Assembly: GCA_041481445.1 (NCBI GenBank)
Contig: JBGPBV010000239.1
Coordinates: forward strand, 1-7,263
DNA from: AA29 sp041481445
GTDB taxonomy: Bacteria; Acidobacteriota; Vicinamibacteria; Fen-336
Reading direction: 5' to 3'
Length of the DNA stretch: 7,263 nt
Below are positions 1-6,664 of the stretch, piece by piece; within the stretch, counting starts at the first letter, position 1, and each line of letters begins with the position of its first letter. Made by a program: the position numbers and the translations under genes. The notes below the pieces were generated by a model, which had not been told where the DNA came from, did no database searches, and was given only the letters and a program-made list of their open reading frames with translations.

Positions 1-1436
1 ACGCGGCTCATCCGGTAGCCGGACTTGAGGCCGACGACGACGGTGTCGCTCCAGTTGAAGCCGTAGCCGTGCTCGGGGTCGTAGAGGCCCGGCTCCTCGG
101 AGAAGCACATGCCGCGCCGCAGCATCGTGTAGTCGCCCAGGGCCAGGTAGGGAGGCTGGTGTCCCTCCACGCCTTCTCCGTGGCCGGGCCGGTGGTAGAT
201 GTACTTCTGCACGCCCTGCCCGACCTGGTAGGCGAGGATCTCGTGGGCGACGTGCGAGCAGGTCGAGCCCTCGGTGGAGAGCTCCACCTGCATGTCGCAG
301 CTGCGCTGGCTCACCTCCCAGAGCTTGCGCATGCCGGCGTCGAAGCTGCCGGAGGCGTCGCCCAGGATGTAGGCGCGGTAGTTCTCCCCGCCGTAGCCGC
401 CGATGGAGGCGCCCCCCGAGACCTGGAGCGCCATGTTGCGGCCGATCTTGTTGAAGTAGGGCTGGTTCGGGTGCGGGTAGGCGGTCACCGCCCCCGCGCG
501 CACGGCGATGCCGATGGACGCGCCCACGCCGTGGTGGGGGAGGCCGCCCGCGAGGTCGAGCTCGGAGAGCAGGAGGTCGTTGGACCAGAGCTCGGTGGCC
601 TTGGCCACCTCCCAGTCCGTGACGTCGGTGCCGTGGGTCAGGATGTAGTCGCGGGCGAAGCAGTGGGCGCGGTCGAAGTAGACGTAGGCGCGGCGCCAGA
701 GGGCCAGCTCCTCGGGCGTCTTCACCTCCCGCATCTTGATCAAGACGTCGGAAATGTTGACGCAGTCAACTGTTCCCAGGACCTTCCTGACCTTGTCCAG
801 CTCGGAGGGGTAGAGCTCGCCGTCCACCCCGATCTTGCCGCCCTGGAGGCCGTGCTCCTTGATCCCGCGCAGCAGGAACTCGAAGAGGTCGGCGGTGTCG
901 CCCTGGTCGAGGGTTCCCTGGTAGGGATAGGCGCCCTCGGCATGGAGGAAGTCGAAGTAGGTCCAGCCCCCTCCGAACCACCAGCCGGTGACGAGGTCGC
1001 GGTCCAGGCCCGGGTAGAGGAACCAGGGCGCGGCGTCGTCCTTGTTCATGAAGGCGGCCTGCGGACGCTCGGTGGTGGTGTGCCAGTAGCCGGTGAGGTA
1101 GATGACGTTCAGGGGATCGCGGACGAGGAAGGCCTGGATGTCGCGCTCGGCCAGCTTCGCCTTGAGCCGGCCCACGGTGGCCTTGTTCCAATCCAGGGTC
1201 AGGCGGTCGACCTTCGCGGGAGCGGGGGCGGGCGGACCCTCCTCGCCCGGCTGCGGCTTGAGGAGCAGCGACTCGCTCTTGCCGGCCCTGGCCGCCTCGC
1301 CGAGGGTCCGCGTCAGCGAGGGCGACGAGGGGCGCGGGGCCTGCATGGCCGCCACGCGGTCGACGCGGGAGAGGAAGCCCGAGCCGAGGAGGGCGAGGGA
1401 CCCCCCCTTGATCCAGCGACGTCGGTCGGAGTCCAT
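1..1436 (-). CDS. Tat-exported M24 family (creatinase / aminopeptidase P-like) protein, C-terminus cut by window edge
   Basis: The frame stays open from an ATG at 1436 to the window edge, giving 478 residues with only a short C-terminal tail missing. Residues 4-10 (DRRRWIK) match the twin-arginine consensus and are followed by a hydrophobic stretch and an AA-type cleavage region near 29-30, so export by Tat is likely. Residues about 75-230 look like the creatinase/prolidase N-terminal domain and 240-478 like the pita-bread M24 domain. Signature pieces are H322, the PGHGEG motif with H419, H426 in GHQPP, and SEEPGLY with E448. Aligned to E. coli aminopeptidase P (ligands D260, D271, H354, E383, E406), the five metal positions become S340, E351, H419, E448 and S463. 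The 11-residue and 29-residue spacings are kept exactly. Metal binding is therefore probably altered or lost, as in creatinase, and peptidase activity should not be assumed. The substrate is unknown. It is transcribed divergently from the protease at 1537 and has a good Shine-Dalgarno sequence. The family call is firm; the function is open. Confidence 0.88.
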   Translation of the reverse strand, partial: MDSDRRRWIKGGSLALLGSGFLSRVDRVAAMQAPRPSSPSLTRTLGEAARAGKSESLLLKPQPGEEGPPAPAPAKVDRLTLDWNKATVGRLKAKLAERDIQAFLVRDPLNVIYLTGYWHTTTERPQAAFMNKDDAAPWFLYPGLDRDLVTGWWFGGGWTYFDFLHAEGAYPYQGTLDQGDTADLFEFLLRGIKEHGLQGGKIGVDGELYPSELDKVRKVLGTVDCVNISDVLIKMREVKTPEELALWRRAYVYFDRAHCFARDYILTHGTDVTDWEVAKATELWSNDLLLSELDLAGGLPHHGVGASIGIAVRAGAVTAYPHPNQPYFNKIGRNMALQVSGGASIGGYGGENYRAYILGDASGSFDAGMRKLWEVSQRSCDMQVELSTEGSTCSHVAHEILAYQVGQGVQKYIYHRPGHGEGVEGHQPPYLALGDYTMLRRGMCFSEEPGLYDPEHGYGFNWSDTVVVGLKSGYRMSR

Positions 1437-1444
1437 GGCCAGAG

Positions 1445-1454
1445 CCTCCTCCTC
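1445..1454 (-). promoter_or_regulatory. Ribosome binding site of the M24 gene
   Basis: The minus strand reads GAGGAGGAGG, ending 8 nt before the ATG at 1436. It is a strong Shine-Dalgarno match and supports this start, which also places the twin-arginine motif at residues 4-10. Confidence 0.75.
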
Positions 1455-1472
1455 GATGGAGCGGAGGTGCGG

Positions 1473-1501
1473 ATCATACTGTCAGGCGCCGACCTTGACA
1501 C
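1473..1501 (-). promoter_or_regulatory. Putative sigma70-type promoter for the M24 gene
   Basis: On the minus strand a -35-like GTGTCA (1501-1496, 4 of 6 consensus bases) lies 17 bp before a -10-like TATGAT (1478-1473, 5 of 6). Transcription would begin near 1466, leaving a leader of about 30 nt that includes the ribosome binding site. It stands out as AT-rich in a GC-rich setting. This is a consensus match only; the host's sigma-factor preference is unknown. Confidence 0.45.
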
Positions 1502-1522
1502 GACGCGGACAAGGGCGATAGT
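1495..1522 (+). promoter_or_regulatory. Putative sigma70-type promoter for the secreted protease gene
   Basis: A perfect TTGACA (1495-1500) is followed after 16 bp by GATAGT (1517-1522, 4 of 6 matches to TATAAT). Transcription would begin only a few bases before the ATG at 1537, so the mRNA would be nearly leaderless. This agrees with the absence of a clear Shine-Dalgarno sequence before 1537. Its -35 hexamer overlaps the -35 of the opposing M24 promoter by 5 bp. Confidence 0.4.
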
Positions 1523-1536
1523 AGTCGCGGCTCCGG

Positions 1537-3240
1537 ATGCGCGTCCGATCCCTCATCGCCGCCGGCCGCCTCGTCGTGATCCTCGCCCTCGCTCCCGCGT
1601 CCGAGGCGGCGGGAGGCGCGCCCGCGGCCAGGGCCACCGAGGCCACCGCCTTCATCCGCGTCCGCGGGGACGTCCGCGCCGAGTACACGGAGCTGTTCAA
1701 GGAGCCGAGGGAGATCCACGACGTGGAGATCGCCACCGGCAGCGGCTTCGTCGTCTCGCCGGCGGGGTACGTGCTCACGAACCAGCACGTGATCGCGGGC
1801 GGGGAAGTCACGCCCCCGCGGGGCCAGACCGGCGTTCGCATGACCCTGGAAGTGACGAAGATCGAGGTCGTCCTCCCCTCCGAGTCCGGCGGGGTCCGCA
1901 GCTTCGCCGCCTCCGTGGAGGTCGTGGATCCGGAGCTGGACCTGGCCGTGCTCGCAGTGGGGGCCGAGCTGCCGTTCCTGCACATGGGGGACTCGGACGT
2001 CCTGGAGAGCGGGCAGCCGGTGACGGTCTGGGGATTCCCGTTCGGCGGCAAGCTCGAGCTGGGCAAGACCGCCGCCGTGGAGGTCCCCAGGGTCAGCACG
2101 ACCCGCGGCCTGATCGGCGCCATCCGCACCGACGACGCCGGCGCGCCGCGCTACCTCCAGACCGACGCCGCCATCAACCCCGGCAGCAGCGGAGGGCCCA
2201 TGCTCGACGCCGACGGCTTCGTGGTCGGCCTGGTCGAGCTCAAGCTGCGGGGCGGGGTCGGGATCGGCTTCGGGATCCCCATCAACATCGTCAAGGACTT
2301 CCTGGAGGCGCACGGTCTCGGGCCGTCCCTTCCCTCCCGGCGGCTGCGCGCGGGTGGCCTCCAGGCCGTGCGCGGCAAGCGGCTCAGCCTGGCCCTGCCC
2401 GACGGCATGGACGACGTGTCGCCCCATCGCCTGCAATGCGCGTCGGGAGAAGCGGCGGACGAGATCGCCCTGAGAGTGGACCGCGTCTTCTCGCCGCTGG
2501 CCCTGCCCCGGCTGGAGTCGGCCCTCCTCGCCGGCCAGGCCTTCGAGAGCTTCGCCAGCGAGCCGAAGGCCCAGGCGCGTCCGGTCGGCTTCGGGGACTT
2601 CCAGGGCCTGGTGGGCTGGGCCCGCGGAGGGACAGCGGAGAGCGGGACCCGGGACGTCGAGTACGTGATCGTGGACCTCGGACGGGAGAAGCTCGTGGCC
2701 CGCTACGTGGGTCCCACTCCGGCGGTGGCCTTCAACCGCGGCGTCCTGCGCGCGTCGCTGCACGGCCTGGAAGCGGAGCGCCTCCTCACCGCGGAGATCC
2801 AGGCGCCGCCCGCTCCGAGGCTCGAGCCGGTGGCCGTCTTTGGCCCCGCCGGCCCCGAGCTGCCCTTTCCCGTGGGCTGGGTCCGCGAGCCGGAAACGGG
2901 CTCGGCGTCGCGCAAGGTCCCCCCGCCCGACGCCGTGGTCTCCGCGTCCCCGGACGGGGACTTCACGGTCTCGTTGCGCGCCTCCTGGTGGCGCGCGCGT
3001 CCGGCGACACCCCAGGACGCGGCGGCGGCGCGGTCGCCCACGCGCGGCGCGATGGGGCGGCCGTCCTACGCGTTCACGGGCGAGCGGCTGGGCGTCGACT
3101 ACACGACCGAGGGCGTGTTCCTGGCCCTGGGGGACGGTCTCGTGCAGCTCGAGGTCGACGTGCCCACCGCCAAGCGGCCCTTCCTCCAGGACCTGTTCAC
3201 GGCGTGGGTCAAGGCCGCCTCGAGCGGCCACGGAGAGTAG
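1537..3240 (+). CDS. Secreted trypsin-like serine protease (HtrA/DegP type, S1C) with long C-terminal extension and no PDZ domain
   Basis: This is a 567-residue protein. Residues 1-24 form a Sec signal peptide (basic start, hydrophobic core, ASEA cleavage region), so it acts in the envelope or outside the cell. Residues about 35-260 form a trypsin-like chymotrypsin fold of the HtrA class. The triad is visible: H84 in TNQHV, D135 in the DLAVL motif, and S218 in NPGSSGGP, followed by the typical GFGIPIN strand at 244-250. HtrA proteins normally carry one or two PDZ domains after this fold; none is recognisable. Residues 275-567 instead hold about 290 residues in what look like two similar halves (about 278-425 and 437-565). 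Each runs from a 'P-x-G' opening through charged linkers to a hydrophobic strand and a C-terminal helix. This is loosely reminiscent of PsbP/Mog1-type domains, but that resemblance is only an impression. No strong Shine-Dalgarno sequence precedes the ATG; the start is chosen from the signal peptide. Protease call firm, extension unknown. Confidence 0.9.
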   Translation: MRVRSLIAAGRLVVILALAPASEAAGGAPAARATEATAFIRVRGDVRAEYTELFKEPREIHDVEIATGSGFVVSPAGYVLTNQHVIAGGEVTPPRGQTGVRMTLEVTKIEVVLPSESGGVRSFAASVEVVDPELDLAVLAVGAELPFLHMGDSDVLESGQPVTVWGFPFGGKLELGKTAAVEVPRVSTTRGLIGAIRTDDAGAPRYLQTDAAINPGSSGGPMLDADGFVVGLVELKLRGGVGIGFGIPINIVKDFLEAHGLGPSLPSRRLRAGGLQAVRGKRLSLALPDGMDDVSPHRLQCASGEAADEIALRVDRVFSPLALPRLESALLAGQAFESFASEPKAQARPVGFGDFQGLVGWARGGTAESGTRDVEYVIVDLGREKLVARYVGPTPAVAFNRGVLRASLHGLEAERLLTAEIQAPPAPRLEPVAVFGPAGPELPFPVGWVREPETGSASRKVPPPDAVVSASPDGDFTVSLRASWWRARPATPQDAAAARSPTRGAMGRPSYAFTGERLGVDYTTEGVFLALGDGLVQLEVDVPTAKRPFLQDLFTAWVKAASSGHGE

Positions 3241-3243
3241 GAC

Positions 3244-3259
3244 CGGCGCTACTTCGCCG
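3244..3259. terminator. Small hairpin between convergent genes, possible bidirectional terminator
   Basis: CGGCG (3244-3248) and CGCCG (3255-3259) form a 5-bp GC stem with a 6-nt loop. It sits in the 21-bp gap between the protease stop at 3240 and the minus-strand selenoprotein stop at 3262. No T-tract follows on either strand, so it is a weak intrinsic-terminator candidate at best. A stem this short can arise by chance in GC-rich DNA. Confidence 0.25.
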
Positions 3260-3261
3260 CC

Positions 3262-3819
3262 TCAGCGTCCCACCCCGAGGGCGTCCGCCACCCGGTTGAT
3301 GTAGTTGAACCAGGCGGCCACCAGGGTGATCTGCAGGATCCCGCGGTCGTCGAAGCCGGCCGCGCGCAGGCGCTCGTGGTCGCGGGGCGTGATGCGGGTG
3401 GCGTCCTCCGTGACCTGCGTCGCGAAGTCCAGCATGGCCCGGTCCGCCTCCGAGATCGGGGCGTGCTCGTAGTCCTCGACCAGGGCCTTCACCAGGGCGT
3501 CGTCCAACGTCACGGCACGCAGGAACTCTGCGTGGGACTCCAGTCAATAGTGGCACCGGTTCACGGCGGAGACGCGCGTGGTGATCATCTCGTGCTGGGC
3601 GCGGGTGAGGGGCAGGTCGGGCGACAGGAGGGCGCCGAACGTCGAGAACGCGTGCTCGAGGGCGGCCGGGATCAGGGTGTGGGTGGCCACGATGCTGGTG
3701 GTGCCGTCGTCGTCCGGAGAGCGCTGGTACTCGCGGGGATAGAGGCGGGCCTGGGCCTCGAGGGCGTGGCGCAGGACGGGATCCGCCTGCGTGAACGGGA
3801 TGGTCTTGATCCAGGCCAT
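3262..3819 (-). CDS. AhpD-like / carboxymuconolactone decarboxylase family peroxidase-related selenoprotein (in-frame TGA read as Sec92)
   Basis: Read with its internal TGA (3546-3544) as selenocysteine, the frame from ATG 3819 gives 185 residues ending at TGA 3264-3262, a usual length for peroxidase-related AhpD-fold proteins. Both sides of the TGA belong to the same family: 1-91 hold the N-terminal helices and 93-185 the C-terminal helical half. The active site reads N-R-C89-H-Y-U92-L-E-S-H96. Compared with M. tuberculosis AhpD (E118, C130, C133, H137), the residues E77, C89, U92 and H96 have exactly the same spacing, so Sec replaces the resolving-pair cysteine of CxxC. Such enzymes are cytosolic helical proteins that reduce peroxides or act as thiol/selenol oxidoreductases; the partner here is unknown. 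The gene is last in the gnd-zwf-kinase-phosphatase cluster, 23 nt after the phosphatase stop. A GGGGAG stretch lies just before the ATG with short spacing. Without recoding it would look like a 91-residue truncated gene plus a fragment. A pseudogene or a TGC/TGT-to-TGA base error is the alternative. Confidence 0.87.
3516..3534 (-). promoter_or_regulatory. Bacterial SECIS-like hairpin directing Sec insertion
   Basis: On the minus strand CACGCAG (3534-3528) and CTGCGTG (3522-3516) pair as a perfect 7-bp stem around the 5-nt loop AGTTC. Exactly 16 nt (3543-3528) separate the TGA from the apical loop, and the second loop base is G. This agrees with the published bacterial SECIS rules as I recall them: a short stem, an apical loop beginning about 16-37 nt after the UGA, and a G among the first two loop bases. 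The hairpin lies inside the coding sequence, as usual in bacteria, and would be the SelB binding site. A few lower base pairs (GTC with GAC) may extend it across an internal loop. Confidence 0.75.
3544..3546 (-). other. Recoded in-frame TGA, selenocysteine codon (Sec92)
   Basis: The minus strand reads TGC-CAC-TAT-TGA, i.e. C-H-Y followed by the TGA, then L-E-S-H. The reading frame continues with family-like sequence for 93 more codons. The TGA sits at the second position of the CxxC active site, the usual type of place for selenocysteine, and a hairpin follows it at the right distance. Confidence 0.83.
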
Positions 3820-3842
3820 GGGTCTCCCCGGGAGCGGTCCTC

Positions 3843-4544
3843 TCAGCCCCGCGTCGTGTCCTTTGTCTTGCCCGCCGTGTCCCACCACTTGGAGAGGCTC
3901 GACGAGGCCTCGCGCGGGCGGCCGGCGTAGTGCGAGATGTCGTTGAACAGCATCAGGCGCGAGCGCACCGGGTCCTTGAAGTCGACGACGTTGAGGCAGG
4001 CCGGCGACTGGTCGAGGCGGTCGCGGTAGCCGCGGGCGTCGAAGCCGAGGAGGCTCGAGAGCAGGATGCGGATGGTCGCCTTGTGGGAGACGACGAGGAC
4101 GCGCTCGCCCGCGTGCGCGACCACGATCTCGCGGAGCACGGGCAGGGAGCGCGCGAGCACCGCCACCCCCGACTCCCCGTCCCGGGGGGCGAAGGTGAAG
4201 GGATCGGCCTCCCAGGCCGCGTACTCCTCGGCGAAGCGGCCCTCCACCTCCGAGCGCGTGAGGCCCTCCCAACGGCCGTGGCTGATCTCACGCAGGCCGT
4301 CGCGGCGGGAGGGGATGAGGCGATGGGGCCTGGCCAGGATCTCGGCCGTCTCCACCGTTCGCCCGAGGGGGCTTGCGTAGACGGCCTTGATCGGCTCCTG
4401 GGCGAGCCTCTCCGCGAGCCTACCCACCTGCCAGCGGCCCTCGTCCGAGAGGTCCACCCCGATCGCGCCCGCGAAGCGGTCCTCCGCGGTGAGCTGGGTG
4501 GCGCCGTGGCGGACGAGGTAGAGGCGCGTCGAGAAGGGTGACAT
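3843..4544 (-). CDS. Histidine phosphatase family protein (phosphoglycerate mutase-like, GpmB/CobC branch)
   Basis: This is a 233-residue protein with the full histidine phosphatase signature. The RHG motif is at 12-14 with phospho-acceptor H13; R12 and R62 (SPLGRT) bind phosphate; E86 (REISHGRWEG) is the likely proton donor; and H154 (VVSHK) is the second catalytic histidine. The late pattern NVVDF followed by NDISHY is typical of cofactor-independent GpmB-like members. It hydrolyses a phosphate monoester in the cytosol, but the substrate cannot be told from sequence; candidates include sugar phosphates or a cobalamin precursor, and true mutase activity is less likely. It begins 3 nt after the stop of the ROK kinase gene and ends 23 nt before the selenoprotein gene, so it is co-transcribed. 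No clear Shine-Dalgarno sequence is present; translational coupling to the kinase is likely. A polar, Ser/Lys-rich tail (about 209-233) extends beyond the core fold. Confidence 0.9.
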   Translation of the reverse strand: MSPFSTRLYLVRHGATQLTAEDRFAGAIGVDLSDEGRWQVGRLAERLAQEPIKAVYASPLGRTVETAEILARPHRLIPSRRDGLREISHGRWEGLTRSEVEGRFAEEYAAWEADPFTFAPRDGESGVAVLARSLPVLREIVVAHAGERVLVVSHKATIRILLSSLLGFDARGYRDRLDQSPACLNVVDFKDPVRSRLMLFNDISHYAGRPREASSSLSKWWDTAGKTKDTTRG

Positions 4545-4547
4545 CTC

Positions 4548-5276
4548 TCAGGCGGGGGGAGCGGCGCCGGGACGGCCGGCCGGCGCGGGGGGCCGCGGCG
4601 CCTGGGGGTGGCTCGCCTCCGAGACGGTCGTGTCCCAGAGCCGGATCCCACCCAGGATCGCATGCGAGTTGTTGCCCAGGCGCACGCCTTCCGGCAGCCT
4701 CTTGAGCTTCTTGGTCTGGCCGCCGCCGAGCATGACGTAGTCGGCCTGGAGGCCGTGCTGGAGGAGCGCCACCACCCGCTCGACGTGGCGCTGCCATTTC
4801 CGGCGCCCGAGGCGCTCGAGGCCGCGCAGGCCGACGTAGTCCTCGTAGGTGCCGCCGTCGCGGTAGGGGAGGTGCGCGAGCTCGAGGGGCTCGAGCTGGC
4901 CGCCCGACACGAACGCCGAGCCCATCCCCGTCCCCAGGCCGATGAAGAGCATCCGTCCGCCCTGATAGGAGCCGAGCGCCTGCATGGCCGCGTCGTTGAT
5001 CACGCGCACGGGCCTGCCGAAGGCCCGCTCGTAGTCGAAGCGCACCCAGCCCGCGCCCAGGTTCTTGGGCTCGACGGCCGGCCGCCCGTTCACCACGGGA
5101 CCCGGATAGCCGATGGAGACGGCGTCGTAGGCCCAGCCCGTGGTGGCGGCCTTGACGCCCTCCGCCATCCGCGCCGCCGTCAGCTCCGGGCCGGACGGGA
5201 TCTTGAGCGGATCGTCCGGACCGCCCGTGCTCACCTTGACGTTCGTGCCGCCGACGTCGATGACGAGGACCTTCAT
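4548..5276 (-). CDS. ROK-type sugar kinase, likely glucokinase (polyphosphate-glucokinase-like)
   Basis: A 242-residue kinase of the ROK/ASKHA fold. DVGGTNVK (7-14) is the phosphate-1 loop, GYPGPV (56-61) is the sugar-side motif, IND with D95 supplies the catalytic base, and GLGTGMGSA (113-121) is phosphate loop 2. ELAHL (132-136) matches the conserved ExGH region, but the CxCGxxGC zinc cluster of classical ROK kinases is absent. That absence, together with the VIDVGGTN start and small size, resembles polyphosphate glucokinases (PpgK), so polyphosphate or ATP could be the donor. It would form glucose-6-phosphate for the zwf product directly upstream. The start at 5276 overlaps the zwf stop as ATGA, and the N-terminus there fits the family. 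An in-frame ATG at 5291 abuts the Shine-Dalgarno with no spacing and is less likely. The tail 223-242 is Pro/Ala-rich and probably disordered. Confidence 0.85.
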   Translation of the reverse strand: MKVLVIDVGGTNVKVSTGGPDDPLKIPSGPELTAARMAEGVKAATTGWAYDAVSIGYPGPVVNGRPAVEPKNLGAGWVRFDYERAFGRPVRVINDAAMQALGSYQGGRMLFIGLGTGMGSAFVSGGQLEPLELAHLPYRDGGTYEDYVGLRGLERLGRRKWQRHVERVVALLQHGLQADYVMLGGGQTKKLKRLPEGVRLGNNSHAILGGIRLWDTTVSEASHPQAPRPPAPAGRPGAAPPA

Positions 5277-6664
5277 TGCGGTGTGTTCCATCCTCCAATC
5301 TCGGCCACCAGGCGGTCGGCCTGGGGCGGGCCCCAGCTCCCGGGGTCGTACTCGAACATCGGGCTCGGCCCGTGGATCACGGGGTCCACGATGGCCCAGG
5401 CCGCCTCCACCACGTCCTGGCGCGCGAACAGGGTGGCGTCCCCGGACATGGCGTCGCTGAGGAGGCGCGCGTAGTCGCCCAGGCGGCCGTCCTTGCCCTG
5501 CAACACGGGCTGCTCGACCACGGACAGCTCGAGCGGCTGTCCCTGCATGCCCTCGCCCGGCCGCTTGGCCCGGGCCCCGATCGCGATCGCCACCTGCGGG
5601 TTGAGGCGGAAGCGCACGTAGTTGCCGACCGACGGCGTGGGCTCGCTGAACACGACCTGGGGCGGGTTCTTCAGCTCGACCACGATCTCGGTGCAAGTCA
5701 TCTTGAGGCTCTTGCCCGCCCGCACGTAGAAGGGCACGCCCTCCCAGCGCCAGGAGTCGATGTAGAGGCGCAGGGCGCCGTAGGTCGCCATGTAGGAGGT
5801 CTTGGAGACGCCGGGCTCGTCGCGATAGCCGCGGAACTGGCCGCGCACCATGTTGTCGATGCTGAGCGGGCGCACGTTGCGCAGGACCTTGGCCTGCTCG
5901 TCGCGGATGGCCTCGCCGTAGGCGGCCGACGGCGCCTCCATGGCCAGGTAGCTCACGGTCTGGAACATGTGGTTCTGGATGACGTCGCGGATGACCCCGG
6001 TCTCCTCGTAGAACTTCCCGCGCCCGGCCACCCCGAAGCTCTCCGCCATCGTGATCTGGACGTTCTCCACGTAGTGGCGGTTCCAGATCGGCTCCAGGAA
6101 CGCGTTGGCGAAGCGGAAGTACAGGATGTTCTGCACCGCCTCCTTCCCGAGGTAGTGGTCGATGCGGAAGATCGAGGGCTCCGGGAAGACCTTGTGCAGG
6201 GTGGCGTTGAGCCCGCGCGCGGACTCGAGGTCGCGCCCGAACGGCTTCTCCACGATGACGCGCGCGTTCTGCGCGCAGCCGGCGCCGGCCAGGTTCTCCA
6301 CCACCACCGGGAACATGCTGGGCGGGATGGCCAGGTAGTGGATGGGATGCTTCGACCCTTCCAGCTCTCCGCGCAGCTTGGCGAACGTGGCCGGGTCGCT
6401 GTAGTCGCCGTCCACGTAGTGCAGCAGGCTGCACAGCTTGGGGAAGGCCTCCTCGTCGAGGCCTCCGCCCTCGGTCACGCTCTTCTTCGCGCGGTCCACG
6501 AGCTGGTCGCGGGTCCAGCCCGACTTGGCCACCCCGATGACGGGCGCGGTCAGCTTGCCCTTGCGGACGAGCTGCTGGAGGGCGGGGAAGATCTTCTTGT
6601 AGGCGAGGTCGCCGGTGGCGCCGAAGAAGACGAGCGCGTCCGACGGCGGCTGCTCCTCGCTCAC
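5273..6664 (-). CDS. zwf: Glucose-6-phosphate dehydrogenase
   Basis: It oxidises glucose-6-phosphate to 6-phosphogluconolactone with NAD(P)+, the entry step of the oxidative pentose phosphate or Entner-Doudoroff route in the cytosol. The protein has 463 residues, slightly shorter than the usual 480-500. The nucleotide-binding loop is FGATGDLA (14-21), EKPFG lies at 139-143, and the signature RIDHYLGKE spans 167-175 with D169 and H170. The catalytic base is H232 in RDVIQNHMFQ (226-235), and WRWEGVPFYVRAGK (306-319) is the conserved sugar-domain block. The C-terminus WAIVDP (423-428) is family-like. The start is GTG at 6664, which overlaps the gnd stop as GTGA and has GGAG 5 nt upstream. A longer frame continues 5' of this, but that part is a shadow inside gnd. 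It overlaps the kinase gene by 4 nt at the other end. The cofactor preference cannot be read reliably. Confidence 0.97.
   Translation of the reverse strand: MSEEQPPSDALVFFGATGDLAYKKIFPALQQLVRKGKLTAPVIGVAKSGWTRDQLVDRAKKSVTEGGGLDEEAFPKLCSLLHYVDGDYSDPATFAKLRGELEGSKHPIHYLAIPPSMFPVVVENLAGAGCAQNARVIVEKPFGRDLESARGLNATLHKVFPEPSIFRIDHYLGKEAVQNILYFRFANAFLEPIWNRHYVENVQITMAESFGVAGRGKFYEETGVIRDVIQNHMFQTVSYLAMEAPSAAYGEAIRDEQAKVLRNVRPLSIDNMVRGQFRGYRDEPGVSKTSYMATYGALRLYIDSWRWEGVPFYVRAGKSLKMTCTEIVVELKNPPQVVFSEPTPSVGNYVRFRLNPQVAIAIGARAKRPGEGMQGQPLELSVVEQPVLQGKDGRLGDYARLLSDAMSGDATLFARQDVVEAAWAIVDPVIHGPSPMFEYDPGSWGPPQADRLVAEIGGWNTPQ
5292..5296 (-). promoter_or_regulatory. Shine-Dalgarno near the ROK kinase start
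   Basis: The minus strand reads GGAGG inside the 3' end of zwf. It lies 15 nt before the ATG at 5276 and 0 nt before an alternative in-frame ATG at 5291. Neither spacing is ideal. With the ATGA overlap, coupled re-initiation at 5276 is the simpler reading. Confidence 0.45.

Noticed and set aside
1474..3231. Minus-strand open frame of 585 codons opposite the protease
   Set aside because: Its composition is low-complexity and it has no family motifs. The plus strand carries a clear signal peptide and catalytic triad, so this is a shadow frame.
69..3299. Very long plus-strand open frame (1076 codons) spanning the M24 gene and the protease region
   Set aside because: It is antisense to the M24 gene and out of frame with the protease, has low-complexity Arg/Gly/Ala/Val-rich composition and no motif. 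It is typical of GC-rich shadow frames.
3262..3513. Separate 83-residue gene starting at the GTG at 3513
   Set aside because: It is the C-terminal half of the AhpD-like protein in the same frame as the upstream half. It lacks the active site and a ribosome binding site and is better explained by Sec readthrough at 3546-3544.
3544..3819. AhpD-like pseudogene truncated by a nonsense codon
   Set aside because: There is only one stop, no frameshift, the family-conserved residues on both sides are intact, the stop replaces an active-site Cys, and a SECIS-like hairpin follows at the right distance. A base error remains possible until reads are checked.
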